Assembly: GCA_964408185.1 (NCBI GenBank)
Contig: CAYOYK010000014.1
Coordinates: 1 to 57,477, forward strand
Length of the DNA stretch: 57,477 bases
From: CAYOYK01 sp964408185
GTDB lineage: Bacteria; Bacillota; Clostridia; Christensenellales; Aristaeellaceae
Direction of reading: 5' to 3'
Below, one piece after another: positions 50,006-57,477 of the stretch. The translations under genes and the position numbers were made by a program. Positions within the stretch are counted from its first letter, which is position 1. Every line of letters begins with the position of its first letter. The notes beneath the pieces were generated by a model. The model saw only the letters and a program-made list of their open reading frames with translations. It was not told where the DNA came from and searched no databases.

Positions 50006-51016
50006 TCACTTTTTCAGCCGACCCTGCGCCTTGAGCCACTCGACGGTATCCCGCAGTGTTTCCTCAAACGGGCGGGAGGTATATCCGAGCGCATCCGTGG
50101 CTTTTTGGTGCGTAAAATGCGCGTTGCTTTGCAGCGTATACAGCGAGTAAGAGGTAAACAGCGGCGTTTGACGCAGCAGCTTGTAGTAGCATTCGCAAAG
50201 CGGCGCGGTCAGCTTGACAAACCATAAGGGCAAAAAGTCTTTTACGCGCTTATGACCCGTAATTTGATGCAGCATCTCAAACAGCTCCGGAATGCTGACC
50301 AGATGCCCGGACAGGATGTAGCACTCGCAGGGCTTGCCCCGGTCGCAGCAGGCCAAGATGCCCTGTGCTACGTCGCGCACGTCCACAAAATCATACCCGC
50401 CTCGCACACCGGCCGTCAGGTGGCCCTTGTACCAATCGATCACCAGCTGTGTCAGGTGACCGTGACCGTAGTCGTAGGGCCCGCATATGCCGGACGGATG
50501 CACGACCGACGCGTCCAGCCCATTCCGCGCGGCGTCCAGCACATAGGCGGTCGCTTCGGACTTGGTTTTGGCATACAGACCGATGACATCGTCCGGGTTG
50601 AACCGGCTGATCTCCGAGATGGTCTGCCCGGACGGCAGCTCTGGAATCGCGTGTACGGAGCTGACATGCACCAGCTTGTCCACGTGATTATCCACGCACA
50701 GATCCACCACGTTTTTGGTGCCCTGCACGTTGACGTCGTATACGATCTGCTGGTATTTGCTGGCGATGCTGACAATGCCAGCGCAATGGATCACAATGAC
50801 CCGCGCCCCCTCCGGCGCGGCAAAAAAGCCCTCCATGGAGGATGGGTCGCACACGTCGCCCACAAAAACCTCGGTGTCGGCAGGCAGCTGCGCCGCGTCG
50901 CGGTCGGCCTCCAGCACCAGCGCGCGCGTATGGCAGCCGTTTTGGGACAGCAGGTTCAAGACGGTATTCCCCAGATGCCCGGCCGCCCCGGTAACCAAAT
51001 AAAGCTGATCCATCAT
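50006..51016 (-). CDS. NAD-dependent epimerase/dehydratase (dihydroflavonol reductase-like extended SDR)
   Basis: A 336-residue extended SDR. VTGAAGHLGNTVLN is the nucleotide-binding motif, HVSSVHAIP supplies the serine and GLYAKTKSEA the YxxxK pair, all as in dihydroflavonol-4-reductase-like enzymes. The C-terminal part (residues 250-336) ends in a helix-rich substrate region. The substrate is unknown. Two adjacent ATG codons (51016, 51013) are possible starts, both behind AAAGGGTGGG. It is divergent from the AraR-like regulator. Confidence 0.87.
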   Translation of the reverse strand: MMDQLYLVTGAAGHLGNTVLNLLSQNGCHTRALVLEADRDAAQLPADTEVFVGDVCDPSSMEGFFAAPEGARVIVIHCAGIVSIASKYQQIVYDVNVQGTKNVVDLCVDNHVDKLVHVSSVHAIPELPSGQTISEISRFNPDDVIGLYAKTKSEATAYVLDAARNGLDASVVHPSGICGPYDYGHGHLTQLVIDWYKGHLTAGVRGGYDFVDVRDVAQGILACCDRGKPCECYILSGHLVSIPELFEMLHQITGHKRVKDFLPLWFVKLTAPLCECYYKLLRQTPLFTSYSLYTLQSNAHFTHQKATDALGYTSRPFEETLRDTVEWLKAQGRLKK

Positions 51017-51089
51017 ACACCCACCCTTTCCAATAAAATCCCAACCCAAGTATAGCAGGCAGTTGTGAACAAACCATGTACGCAGTAAT

Positions 51090-51119
51090 GACAGCTTGTA
51101 AACTGTGCGCGACAGCTTG
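51090..51119 (+). repeat. Direct repeat pair upstream of the AraR-like gene
   Basis: GACAGCTTG occurs at 51090-51098 and 51111-51119, 21 bp apart, about two DNA turns. It sits between two divergent genes and just upstream of a promoter, so it could be a regulator site. Confidence 0.4.
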
Positions 51120-51128
51120 ACCGCGCGC

Positions 51129-51157
51129 TTGCATATCCTGCGACAATTTGTTATGAT
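51129..51157 (+). promoter_or_regulatory. Promoter of the AraR-like regulator
   Basis: TTGCAT (51129-51134), 17 bp, TATGAT (51152-51157), with GGGGAGGCGGGG before the ATG at 51183. Confidence 0.62.
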
Positions 51158-51182
51158 AATTCCATAGGGGAGGCGGGGAAGA

Positions 51183-52253
51183 ATGTCGAAATACCAAGAC
51201 GTGGCGGATGTCCTGCGCCGGGAGATCGCCGCGGGGCGTTACCCGCTGGAAACCGCTCTGCCTACCGAGGCGGAGCTGGGCCAGCGCTTTGCCGTGAGCC
51301 GCCAGACCATTCGACAAGCGATACTGGAGCTGGAGAACGACGGGCTGGTATACCGCCGTCAGGGCAGCGGGACCTATACGACGCATCGGCCCAGACGCAG
51401 GGTGGGGGAATGCACGGTCGGCGTGATCACAACGTACATCACGGACTATATTTTTCCCTCCATTGTGCGCGGCATTGAGAGCGCGCTGTCCGCCGCGGAT
51501 TGCGTAATGACGCTGTCCGCTACCTACAACAGACCGGCGCAGGAGCGCGTTCTGCTGCAACGCGTGCTGCAGGCGCCCGTGGACGGCCTGATGATCGAGG
51601 GAACGCGCACCGCGCTGCCCAGCCCGAACCTTGATTTGTACGAGAAGCTGCGCGAGCGCAACATCCCCTTTGTTGTGCTCAACGGCTGTTACCCGGAGCT
51701 GAAGAACACGGTCAGCGTGACCATGAACGACAAGGCCGGGGGCCGCATGGCGGCGGAATACCTCATGGCGAACGGCTGTCGGAGCTTGGGCGGAATCTTC
51801 AAACGGGACGATATTCAGGGGCGGCGTCGCTGCGAGGGCTTTGTACAGGCGCTTGCCGAGCATCAGGTCGAGCTGACGGAGGACGCCCTGTGCTGGTTTG
51901 ATACCGACAGCAAGCGTACCTTCTGGCGGGAGGCGGCTGCCCGCGCCGTTTTGCGGCGCGCCGGACGCGAGCTTGACGGCTTTGTGTGCTATAACGACGA
52001 GATCGCCATGGCCCTGCTGGACGAGCTTTCCGCGCTAGGCCTGCGCGTGCCGGAGGATGTGTCCGTCGTCAGCTTTGATAACAGCGCGTATAGCGCCGTT
52101 TGCCACCCCAAGCTGACCACGCTCAACCATGCCAAGGAGAGCTTCGGCCAGCAGGCGGCGGAGCTGCTGCTGGAGCTGATGCAGGGCAGACACGCGGCCA
52201 GCCGTGTGCTGGCATGGGATATGATCGAACGCGACAGCGTGAGGAAGGGATGA
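51183..52253 (+). CDS. AraR-like transcriptional regulator (GntR winged helix plus LacI-type effector domain)
   Basis: A 356-residue regulator with the AraR layout: an N-terminal GntR-type winged helix (1-70; YQDVADVLRREIAAG, PTEAELGQRFAVSRQTIRQAI, YRRQGSGTY) and a C-terminal LacI/ribose-binding-like domain (75-350; CTVGVITTYITDYIFPSIVRG, CYNDEIAMALLDELSALG, VSFDNSAYS). AraR proteins respond to L-arabinose or related sugars, but no arabinose genes are in this window, so the ligand is open. Its stop overlaps the next gene region and they are probably co-transcribed. Confidence 0.9.
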   Translation: MSKYQDVADVLRREIAAGRYPLETALPTEAELGQRFAVSRQTIRQAILELENDGLVYRRQGSGTYTTHRPRRRVGECTVGVITTYITDYIFPSIVRGIESALSAADCVMTLSATYNRPAQERVLLQRVLQAPVDGLMIEGTRTALPSPNLDLYEKLRERNIPFVVLNGCYPELKNTVSVTMNDKAGGRMAAEYLMANGCRSLGGIFKRDDIQGRRRCEGFVQALAEHQVELTEDALCWFDTDSKRTFWREAAARAVLRRAGRELDGFVCYNDEIAMALLDELSALGLRVPEDVSVVSFDNSAYSAVCHPKLTTLNHAKESFGQQAAELLLELMQGRHAASRVLAWDMIERDSVRKG

Positions 52254-52261
52254 TTTTTTTC

Positions 52262-53131
52262 ATGCGTACAAAGGTGGTTTGCGTGATCCTCGCGGCGCTG
52301 CTGTGCTGCGCGCTGCCCGCGCTTGCCGAAGAGGCTGTCATTTGCTACGAGCAGCCCGCCGAGACGATCAATGGGCTGGAAATCCGTTTTCTGGATATTG
52401 GACTGGGCGACAGCTTCTTTATGACCTGCGGCGGCGAGACGATGCTCATCGACGGCGGAACAGAGCAGGAAGCGCCGCGCCTCAAGCAGTATTTCACCGA
52501 TTTGGGGATCGACCATTTTACCTACATTGTCAACACGCACAGCCACGACGATCACATTGGCGGCCTGACCTACCTGCTCAAGAAGGGCTTTTCGGCCGAC
52601 ACGGTGATCAGCCCGTATCGAATTGCCAAGACCGAGGAGCATCACGCGCTGTTTGTCAAACAGGTGCGCAAGCTGAATATCGCCTACCGCACGGTGGCGG
52701 ACGGCGATACGATGATGCTGGGCGACGCGGAGATCACGTTCTTCCGCGATACGGAGGCGAACGCGCTGCTCAACCGCAACGACAACTCGCTGGTCATGCT
52801 CGTGCGCTATGGCGACCGCACCGTGCTGCTGCTGGCCGATATCGGCGGGCGCGTGGAGCGGTATTTCGCCGAGAAGTATGGGGATCAGCTGCACGCGGAT
52901 ATCGTCAAATCCATGCACCACGGGATCAATCTTTTTGTGCGGGAGCTTGTGGACGCGGTGCAGCCCTCGCTCGTGGTCTGCACCAGCTCGGCCAAGCGCG
53001 TGCCGGAGTTTGTAAAGCAAATGGAGAAGTACGGCCTCAACGCCTTGTATGCCTCGGATGGAATTGTGTATGCCGTTACGGACGGCGCAAGCTGGTATGT
53101 ATGGCAGGGCGGCCATATGAACAAGGAGTGA
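52262..53131 (+). CDS. Secreted metallo-beta-lactamase-fold protein (ComEC C-terminal-like)
   Basis: A 289-residue protein. A signal peptide (about 1-22, ending ALPALA) precedes a metallo-beta-lactamase domain of the ComEC/Rec2 C-terminal type: DIGLGDSFFM, MLIDGG, then HSHDDHIGG (from H93), LLLADIGG and SMHHG. The family includes exonuclease-like and other hydrolases; the substrate is unknown. Starts at 52250 (ATGA overlap with the regulator) and 52262 are both possible; the second gives a better signal peptide and spacing to GAGGAAGGG. Co-transcription with the AraR-like gene suggests linked control. Confidence 0.83.
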   Translation: MRTKVVCVILAALLCCALPALAEEAVICYEQPAETINGLEIRFLDIGLGDSFFMTCGGETMLIDGGTEQEAPRLKQYFTDLGIDHFTYIVNTHSHDDHIGGLTYLLKKGFSADTVISPYRIAKTEEHHALFVKQVRKLNIAYRTVADGDTMMLGDAEITFFRDTEANALLNRNDNSLVMLVRYGDRTVLLLADIGGRVERYFAEKYGDQLHADIVKSMHHGINLFVRELVDAVQPSLVVCTSSAKRVPEFVKQMEKYGLNALYASDGIVYAVTDGASWYVWQGGHMNKE

Positions 53132-53135
53132 TTTT

Positions 53136-53165
53136 GGGGAGCGCAATTCATGCGCTCCCCTTTGT
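53136..53165 (+). terminator. Intrinsic terminator
   Basis: GGGGAGCGC pairs with GCGCTCCCC around a seven-base loop, followed by TTTGTTTG, 4 bp after the stop codon. Confidence 0.75.
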
Positions 53166-53212
53166 TTGCATATGCTGGGTTGAGATCTTGTCAAGGGAGG
53201 GGGAGACCCGGT

Positions 53213-53749
53213 ATGTCCGAGACCCAGCAAAGCAGCGCAGACATTCAGGTTCCGGCGGCGGAGGACTTTAACACCGTGGCGTTACAGGGCTCGATGCAGC
53301 AAATCCTATCCGAGAATCTGGGCAAGTACGTCAGCTGTGAATTCCTGATCGGCACCAGCAGCGTGGAGGTGCGAACGGGCTTTATCTATTCCGTTGGAAT
53401 CAGCTTTATCGTGCTGTTTGATTATCTCAATGATATCTATGTGGTTTGCGATATCTTTGCGATCAAGTTTGTCACGTTTGTCAACCTAGACGCTTACCCG
53501 CAGGTGCGGGAGGGAACCGTGACCAACCAGCAGGTTGCACCCGGCCGAGGCAGCACGGACAGCGGCGCATCGCAAAGCGCGCCGTCGGACAGCGCTTCGT
53601 CATCGTCTGCCGCGCCAAGCAGCGGCGATAGCCCTATCGCCGCTACCGCCCGCGTGCCGATGGGGCAGGCGAGGCAAGCCGCGGCCATGCAGCCTGTCAA
53701 CCGAACCCGTCAGGCGGCGTTCAACTACGCCAAGCGGAAAACCAGATAG
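53213..53749 (+). CDS. Small protein with beta-rich core and disordered tail (possibly GerQ-like)
   Basis: A 178-residue protein. A conserved-looking core (about 30-95: LGKYVSCEFLIGTS, then GFIYSVGISFIVLFDYLN and VVCDIFAIKFVTF) forms strands like those of small barrel proteins such as the spore coat protein GerQ or LSM folds. The rest is Ser/Ala/Gln-rich and ends in Arg/Lys. Assignment to a spore coat family is inference from strand pattern only. GGGAGGGGGAG precedes the ATG. It converges on ligA. Confidence 0.55.
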   Translation: MSETQQSSADIQVPAAEDFNTVALQGSMQQILSENLGKYVSCEFLIGTSSVEVRTGFIYSVGISFIVLFDYLNDIYVVCDIFAIKFVTFVNLDAYPQVREGTVTNQQVAPGRGSTDSGASQSAPSDSASSSSAAPSSGDSPIAATARVPMGQARQAAAMQPVNRTRQAAFNYAKRKTR

Positions 53750-53786
53750 ATCGGGGCTTTCTCCTGCCGCGCGGGGGCAACGCCTT

Positions 53787-55778
53787 CTATTGTCCGGCTT
53801 GCAGCTTATCCAGAAATTCCGCTTCCGTCAGAACGGGGATTTGCAGCTCCTGCGCCTTGGTCAGCTTGCTGCCGGCGCTCTCTCCGGCAACGACGAAGCT
53901 CGTTTTCTTGCTCACGGAGGAAGCCGCTCGCCCGCCATGCTGCGCGATCAGCGATTCGGCCTCCTGCCTGGACAGCGTGTTCAGCGTGCCCGTAACGACG
54001 ATTGTCTGCCCGGCCAGCAGGCTGGATACGGCGGCGCTCTCATGCACGGGTGCTACGCCGGCGGCCAGCAGGCGGTCGATCATCGCCCGGTTCTCCTGAA
54101 AAGAGAAGAACTCGGCCACACATCCGGCCACAACGTCGCCAATCTCCGGGATCCGGCACAGATCGTCTACCGTCGCGGCCTGTAACGCATCCAGCGTCTG
54201 ATACCGCGCCGCAAGATCCCGCGCGGTTTTGCGCCCGATGTTGGGGATGCCGATTGCAAAGAGGAAGGCGTCAAAGGCACAGCTCTTGCTCTTTTCAAGC
54301 GCCGCAATCAGGTTTTCGGCGCGCTTCTGCTGGAAGCCGTCCAGCGGGAGCAGGTCGTTTGCGGTGAGCGTGTACAGGTCGGCGGGGTCGCGCACCCCAA
54401 GCTGGTCGTACAGCAGCTCCGCCGTTTTCTCGGAAAACGTGTCGATGTCCATTGCGTTGCGCCCCGCGAAATGCGCGATGCGCGCCACGGCCTGCGGCTT
54501 GCAGGTTTGGCGATTCATGCAAAAGAGATGCGCGCCGCGCTCAATCAGCGGCTGGCCGCAGGCAGGGCACAAAACGGGAGGAAGAATGGGCTTTTCGTCC
54601 TCCGTCGGCTCGCCGACGCGCCCCATGATCTCCGGAATCACATCGTTGGAGCGGCGAATCCACACGTCGCAGCCCAGCGCGACCCGCTTGCGCCGCACGT
54701 CGCCATAGTTGTTCAGGGTGGCGCGCTGCACCTGCACGCCGCCGATGTCCACGGGGCTCAAGTGCGCCAGCGGCGTGAGCTTCCCGGTACGGCCCAGCTC
54801 CCAAGTCACGTCCAGCAGCCGCGCGATGTTCTCCTCGGCGACAAATTTATAGGCGACGGCCCAGCGCGGGAACTTATCCGTAAAGCCGAATACGCGACGC
54901 GTATCAAAATCGCTGATCTTGACCACCGCGCCGTCGATCAGAAAATCAAGGGATTCCCGCGCCGCCTCAATCTCGTCAATGCGCTTCTCGGCGGAGGACT
55001 CGTCGGGCGCCAGCTCCATGTACGGGCTGACGGGGAAGCCGTTCTCGCGCAAAAAGTCAAGCATGCCCTCGTGCGTATGAAACGGCGGGGCCTCGATGGT
55101 GCCCACCTGATAAAAGAACGCATCCAGTCTGCGCGCTGCGGTCACGTTGGGGTCGAGGTTGCGCAGCGCGCCTGCGGCGGCGTTGCGCGCGTTTTTGAGC
55201 GGCTCGGCGGCGCGGCGGTTGTACTCATCCAGCACGGACAGACGCATGATGCACTCGCCCTGCACCTCCAGCAGACCGCGGTAGCGGATGCTCAGCGGTA
55301 CGCTGCGGATGGTGCGCGCCTGCGGCAAGATGCCCTCGCCGACCTCGCCGTTGCCGCGCGTGGCGGCCTGCACAAGCTGTCCGTCCCGATAGGTCAGGTT
55401 GATGGTCAGCCCGTCCAGCTTATACTCCACCACATAGCGCAGGGGCGGCAAGCTCGCGTCCGCCTGCGCGTAGAGCTTCTCGCAGCGCTGGAACCACTGA
55501 GCCAGCGCCGCCTTGCTTTGTACCTTGTCCATGCTCCAAAGGCGCGTGATGTGCGTATGCTCGGCAAACCCGGTAAGAGGCGCGGCCCCGACGCGCACGG
55601 TGGGGGAATCCGGCAGGGTAAGCCCTGTCTGCTTTTCCAGTGCTGTCAGCTGATCGTACAGCGCGTCCCATTGCGCGTCCGAAAGGGGCGAATCGCCGCG
55701 CGTGTAATAAGCCACAGACGCGCTGTTCAGCTGCGCTACAAGAGAGCGCATGGTTTCCTCCGTGCGCGGGTCGGCCAT
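53787..55778 (-). CDS. ligA: NAD-dependent DNA ligase
   Basis: LigA seals nicks in DNA using NAD+. The 663-residue protein has the Ia domain (SDAQWDALYDQL), the adenylation motif VEYKLDG with K120, TRGNG in place of the common TRGDG, an OB fold, a zinc finger with CPACG and two later cysteines, helix-hairpin-helix repeats (IPNIGRKTA) and a C-terminal BRCT domain (GQTIVVTGTLNTLSRQEAESL). Several motifs differ slightly from typical LigA, so it may be a diverged lineage. GGAGG precedes the ATG. It starts 21 bp after pcrA, the usual pcrA-ligA order. Confidence 0.95.
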   Translation of the reverse strand: MADPRTEETMRSLVAQLNSASVAYYTRGDSPLSDAQWDALYDQLTALEKQTGLTLPDSPTVRVGAAPLTGFAEHTHITRLWSMDKVQSKAALAQWFQRCEKLYAQADASLPPLRYVVEYKLDGLTINLTYRDGQLVQAATRGNGEVGEGILPQARTIRSVPLSIRYRGLLEVQGECIMRLSVLDEYNRRAAEPLKNARNAAAGALRNLDPNVTAARRLDAFFYQVGTIEAPPFHTHEGMLDFLRENGFPVSPYMELAPDESSAEKRIDEIEAARESLDFLIDGAVVKISDFDTRRVFGFTDKFPRWAVAYKFVAEENIARLLDVTWELGRTGKLTPLAHLSPVDIGGVQVQRATLNNYGDVRRKRVALGCDVWIRRSNDVIPEIMGRVGEPTEDEKPILPPVLCPACGQPLIERGAHLFCMNRQTCKPQAVARIAHFAGRNAMDIDTFSEKTAELLYDQLGVRDPADLYTLTANDLLPLDGFQQKRAENLIAALEKSKSCAFDAFLFAIGIPNIGRKTARDLAARYQTLDALQAATVDDLCRIPEIGDVVAGCVAEFFSFQENRAMIDRLLAAGVAPVHESAAVSSLLAGQTIVVTGTLNTLSRQEAESLIAQHGGRAASSVSKKTSFVVAGESAGSKLTKAQELQIPVLTEAEFLDKLQAGQ

Positions 55779-55799
55779 ATGGATTCCTCCTTCGGGGAG

Positions 55800-57477
55800 C
55801 TATTGATTTACTTTGACGATCGGAGCGATGGACAGCACAAACTCCTTCACGCCATAGGCCGCAAATGTAATGACAATGCGAGCGTCAGCGCCCGCGCCGC
55901 GAATCTCGACCACATTGCCCTCGCCAAACTTTTTGTGCATCACGCGGTCGCCGGGCGCAAACAACGTCGCGACCGCGCTTTGCGGTACGCTGGCGGCCAG
56001 CGACGGCGTAAAGCCCCTTTGCACGCCCGCAATCCCCAGCGCGTTCGCGCCCTTGCCAATGTGGTTGGTCACGATTTTGGGAACGCCAAATGTAACCGAT
56101 TCGCTGGGCTGTGCGCGGGTGCTCCGGCGCGGCGCGGGCCTTGTGTAGGAGTCAATCGCGCCGGGGAAGCTCTCCTCGCGCTTGCTGATCCACTCGTCGT
56201 CAAGCAGACGCTTGGGGATCTCGGCCAAGAAGCGGCTGGGCGCGTTGTAGTTAAGCTGGTTGTACAGCATGCGCTGCGCGGCATAGCTGATAAACAGCTT
56301 GCGCATGGCGCGCGTAATGGCCACGTAGCACAGGCGGCGTTCTTCCTCAAGGCGCTTGTCGTCCTGCAGGCTGCGCCCGCTGGGAAAGATGCCCTCCTCC
56401 AAGCCCGCCACAAACACGATGGGAAACTCAAGGCCCTTGGCGCTGTGTACAGTCATGAGCGTTACGTAATGGGAGTCCTCGGCCGCCTGATCCAAATCGG
56501 AGATCAGCGCGACGGTCTCTAAGTAGTCGTCCAGCGTCGGCTCGTCCGCGGCCGCCTCGTATTCGGCGACAGCGCCCATGAACTCCTGCATGTTCTCGAT
56601 GCGGGCCTTGCTCTCGTCGTTGTTTTCTTTTTCATACTGCGCAAGCAGGCCGGTTTTCTGAATCAGATGCTTTACAAAGTCTGTCACGCTCATGTCCTCG
56701 CGGGAGAGCACAAGCTCGTTCATCAGCTCGCCAAACTCGGTCACGCACTTGCGGGGACGGGCGGAGAGGGTATCGGGCACGTCCATCAGCGCGCTGTACA
56801 GGGGCATGCCGTGCTCCTGCGCGTAGCGCACCAGCTCCTGTATGGTGCTATCGCCAATGGATCGCTTGGGCTGGTTGATGATCCGGCGCAGGGACACATC
56901 GTCGCTGGGGTTCACAACACAGCGCAGATAAGCGACAATATCCTTGATTTCCTTGCGGTCGTAGAAGCGCAGGCCGCCGTAAATGCGGTAGGGAATCCCT
57001 GCGCGCATCAGCATTTCTTCCAGCACGCGGCTTTGAGCGTTGGTGCGGTACAGCACCGCCATGTCGCCGTAGCTTTCGCCCGCAAGGGTAAGCTGCTGCA
57101 TGCGGTCGCAAATCCATGCGCTTTCCTCGCGCTCATCGCCTGCGCAGAACAGCTTGATGGGGTCGCCCTCGGCCTCCTCCGTCCACAGCGCCTTTTCCTT
57201 GCGGCCCTCGTTGTGCGCGATGACCTGATTGGCCGCATCCAGAATGTTGGCGGTGCTGCGGTAGTTCTGCTCCAGCTTTACAACGGTCGCCTCGGGGTAA
57301 TCCTTCTCAAAATCCAGAATATTGCGCACGTCCGCGCCGCGCCAGCCGTAAATACTCTGGTCGTCGTCGCCCACGACGCACAGGTTGCGGCTTTTTTGCG
57401 TGAGCAGCTTGACCAGCGAATACTGGGCGAAGTTGGTGTCCTGATACTCGTCCACATGCACGTAACGGAAGCGCTCG
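55800..57477 (-). CDS. pcrA: ATP-dependent DNA helicase PcrA/UvrD (N-terminal part outside window)
   Basis: A superfamily 1A 3'-5' helicase for DNA repair and replication fork clearing. The frame is open to the window edge, so the first roughly 220 residues are missing. Present are motif II VDEYQDT, motif III VGDDDQSIYGWRGAD, motif IV QNYRST, motif V MTVHSAKGLEFPIVF and motif VI EERRLCYVAITRA. The end holds the PcrA-type C-terminal Tudor-like domain (PGDRVMHKKFGEGNVVEI) that binds RNA polymerase in relatives. It lies directly upstream of ligA on the same strand. Confidence 0.95.
   Translation of the reverse strand, partial: ERFRYVHVDEYQDTNFAQYSLVKLLTQKSRNLCVVGDDDQSIYGWRGADVRNILDFEKDYPEATVVKLEQNYRSTANILDAANQVIAHNEGRKEKALWTEEAEGDPIKLFCAGDEREESAWICDRMQQLTLAGESYGDMAVLYRTNAQSRVLEEMLMRAGIPYRIYGGLRFYDRKEIKDIVAYLRCVVNPSDDVSLRRIINQPKRSIGDSTIQELVRYAQEHGMPLYSALMDVPDTLSARPRKCVTEFGELMNELVLSREDMSVTDFVKHLIQKTGLLAQYEKENNDESKARIENMQEFMGAVAEYEAAADEPTLDDYLETVALISDLDQAAEDSHYVTLMTVHSAKGLEFPIVFVAGLEEGIFPSGRSLQDDKRLEEERRLCYVAITRAMRKLFISYAAQRMLYNQLNYNAPSRFLAEIPKRLLDDEWISKREESFPGAIDSYTRPAPRRSTRAQPSESVTFGVPKIVTNHIGKGANALGIAGVQRGFTPSLAASVPQSAVATLFAPGDRVMHKKFGEGNVVEIRGAGADARIVITFAAYGVKEFVLSIAPIVKVNQ

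Noticed and set aside
1..57477. Phage, defence, toxin-antitoxin or integrative element
   Set aside because: No integrase, transposase, capsid, restriction-modification pair or attachment repeats were seen; the one Mrr-like domain appears inactive and stands alone.

Overview
The window is a GC-rich stretch of about 57 kb that looks like the chromosome of a spore-forming, Gram-positive Clostridia-type bacterium. The evidence is a T-box leader in front of pheST, strong Shine-Dalgarno sites with several TTG starts, sigma-A-like promoters with 17-18 bp spacers, a YunB-type sporulation gene, a zinc-type (CxxC) ribosomal protein L28, NadD fused to YqeK, and a NAD-dependent DNA ligase next to PcrA. 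A more exact placement (for example a high-GC gut lineage) is inference. No tRNA, rRNA, IS element, phage gene or CRISPR array was seen.

Layout. 1-667: end of a class II fructose-bisphosphate aldolase with its terminator. 669-9298 (minus): one tightly packed nine-gene operon behind a clear promoter. It encodes an SDR, a TIM-barrel isomerase, two large polytopic membrane proteins, an FAD oxidoreductase, two GT2 glycosyltransferases and a pair of small ArnE/ArnF-like EamA proteins. This reads as a lipid-linked sugar synthesis, flipping and transfer pathway of unknown product. 9404-11751: MscL with a zinc ribbon, a small membrane protein and an MFS transporter. 11865-14012: a polytopic domain fused to a PlsC-like acyltransferase. 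14023-17780: T-box and pheST. 17905-20431 (minus): rfbB, rfbA and a GtrA protein. 20676-22583: a LacI-type sensor fused to GGDEF. 22814-30076: a second envelope glycan cluster (DUF6020-like, GT2, DUF354, UPF0104 flippase-like, another polytopic protein), preceded by a long foldable leader.

30153-34629: nadD-yqeK fusion and rsfS, a membrane protein with a degenerate Mrr-like domain, a cysteine desulfurase-like gene, DUF3343 and rpmB. The convergent junction at 32589-32897 has been amplified in tandem. 34740-41044: a CapA-like protein, a second TIM-barrel isomerase, an SH3/peptidoglycan-binding protein with poly-serine linkers, and a large coiled-coil protein whose C-terminal part resembles an AAA ATPase that has lost its P-loop. 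41060-49858: a class A penicillin-binding protein, YunB, a membrane-anchored Ig-like protein with a long low-complexity tail, DUF2461 and a phosphohexomutase. 50006-57477: an SDR, an AraR-like regulator with a secreted metallo-beta-lactamase-fold protein, a small protein of unclear family, ligA and a partial pcrA.

The strongest theme is cell-envelope glycan assembly. Nucleotide-sugar supply (rfbAB, phosphohexomutase, SDRs), polyprenyl-phosphate glycosyltransferases, flippase-like proteins and GT-C-like membrane proteins are split over two operons. None of their end products can be read from sequence alone.
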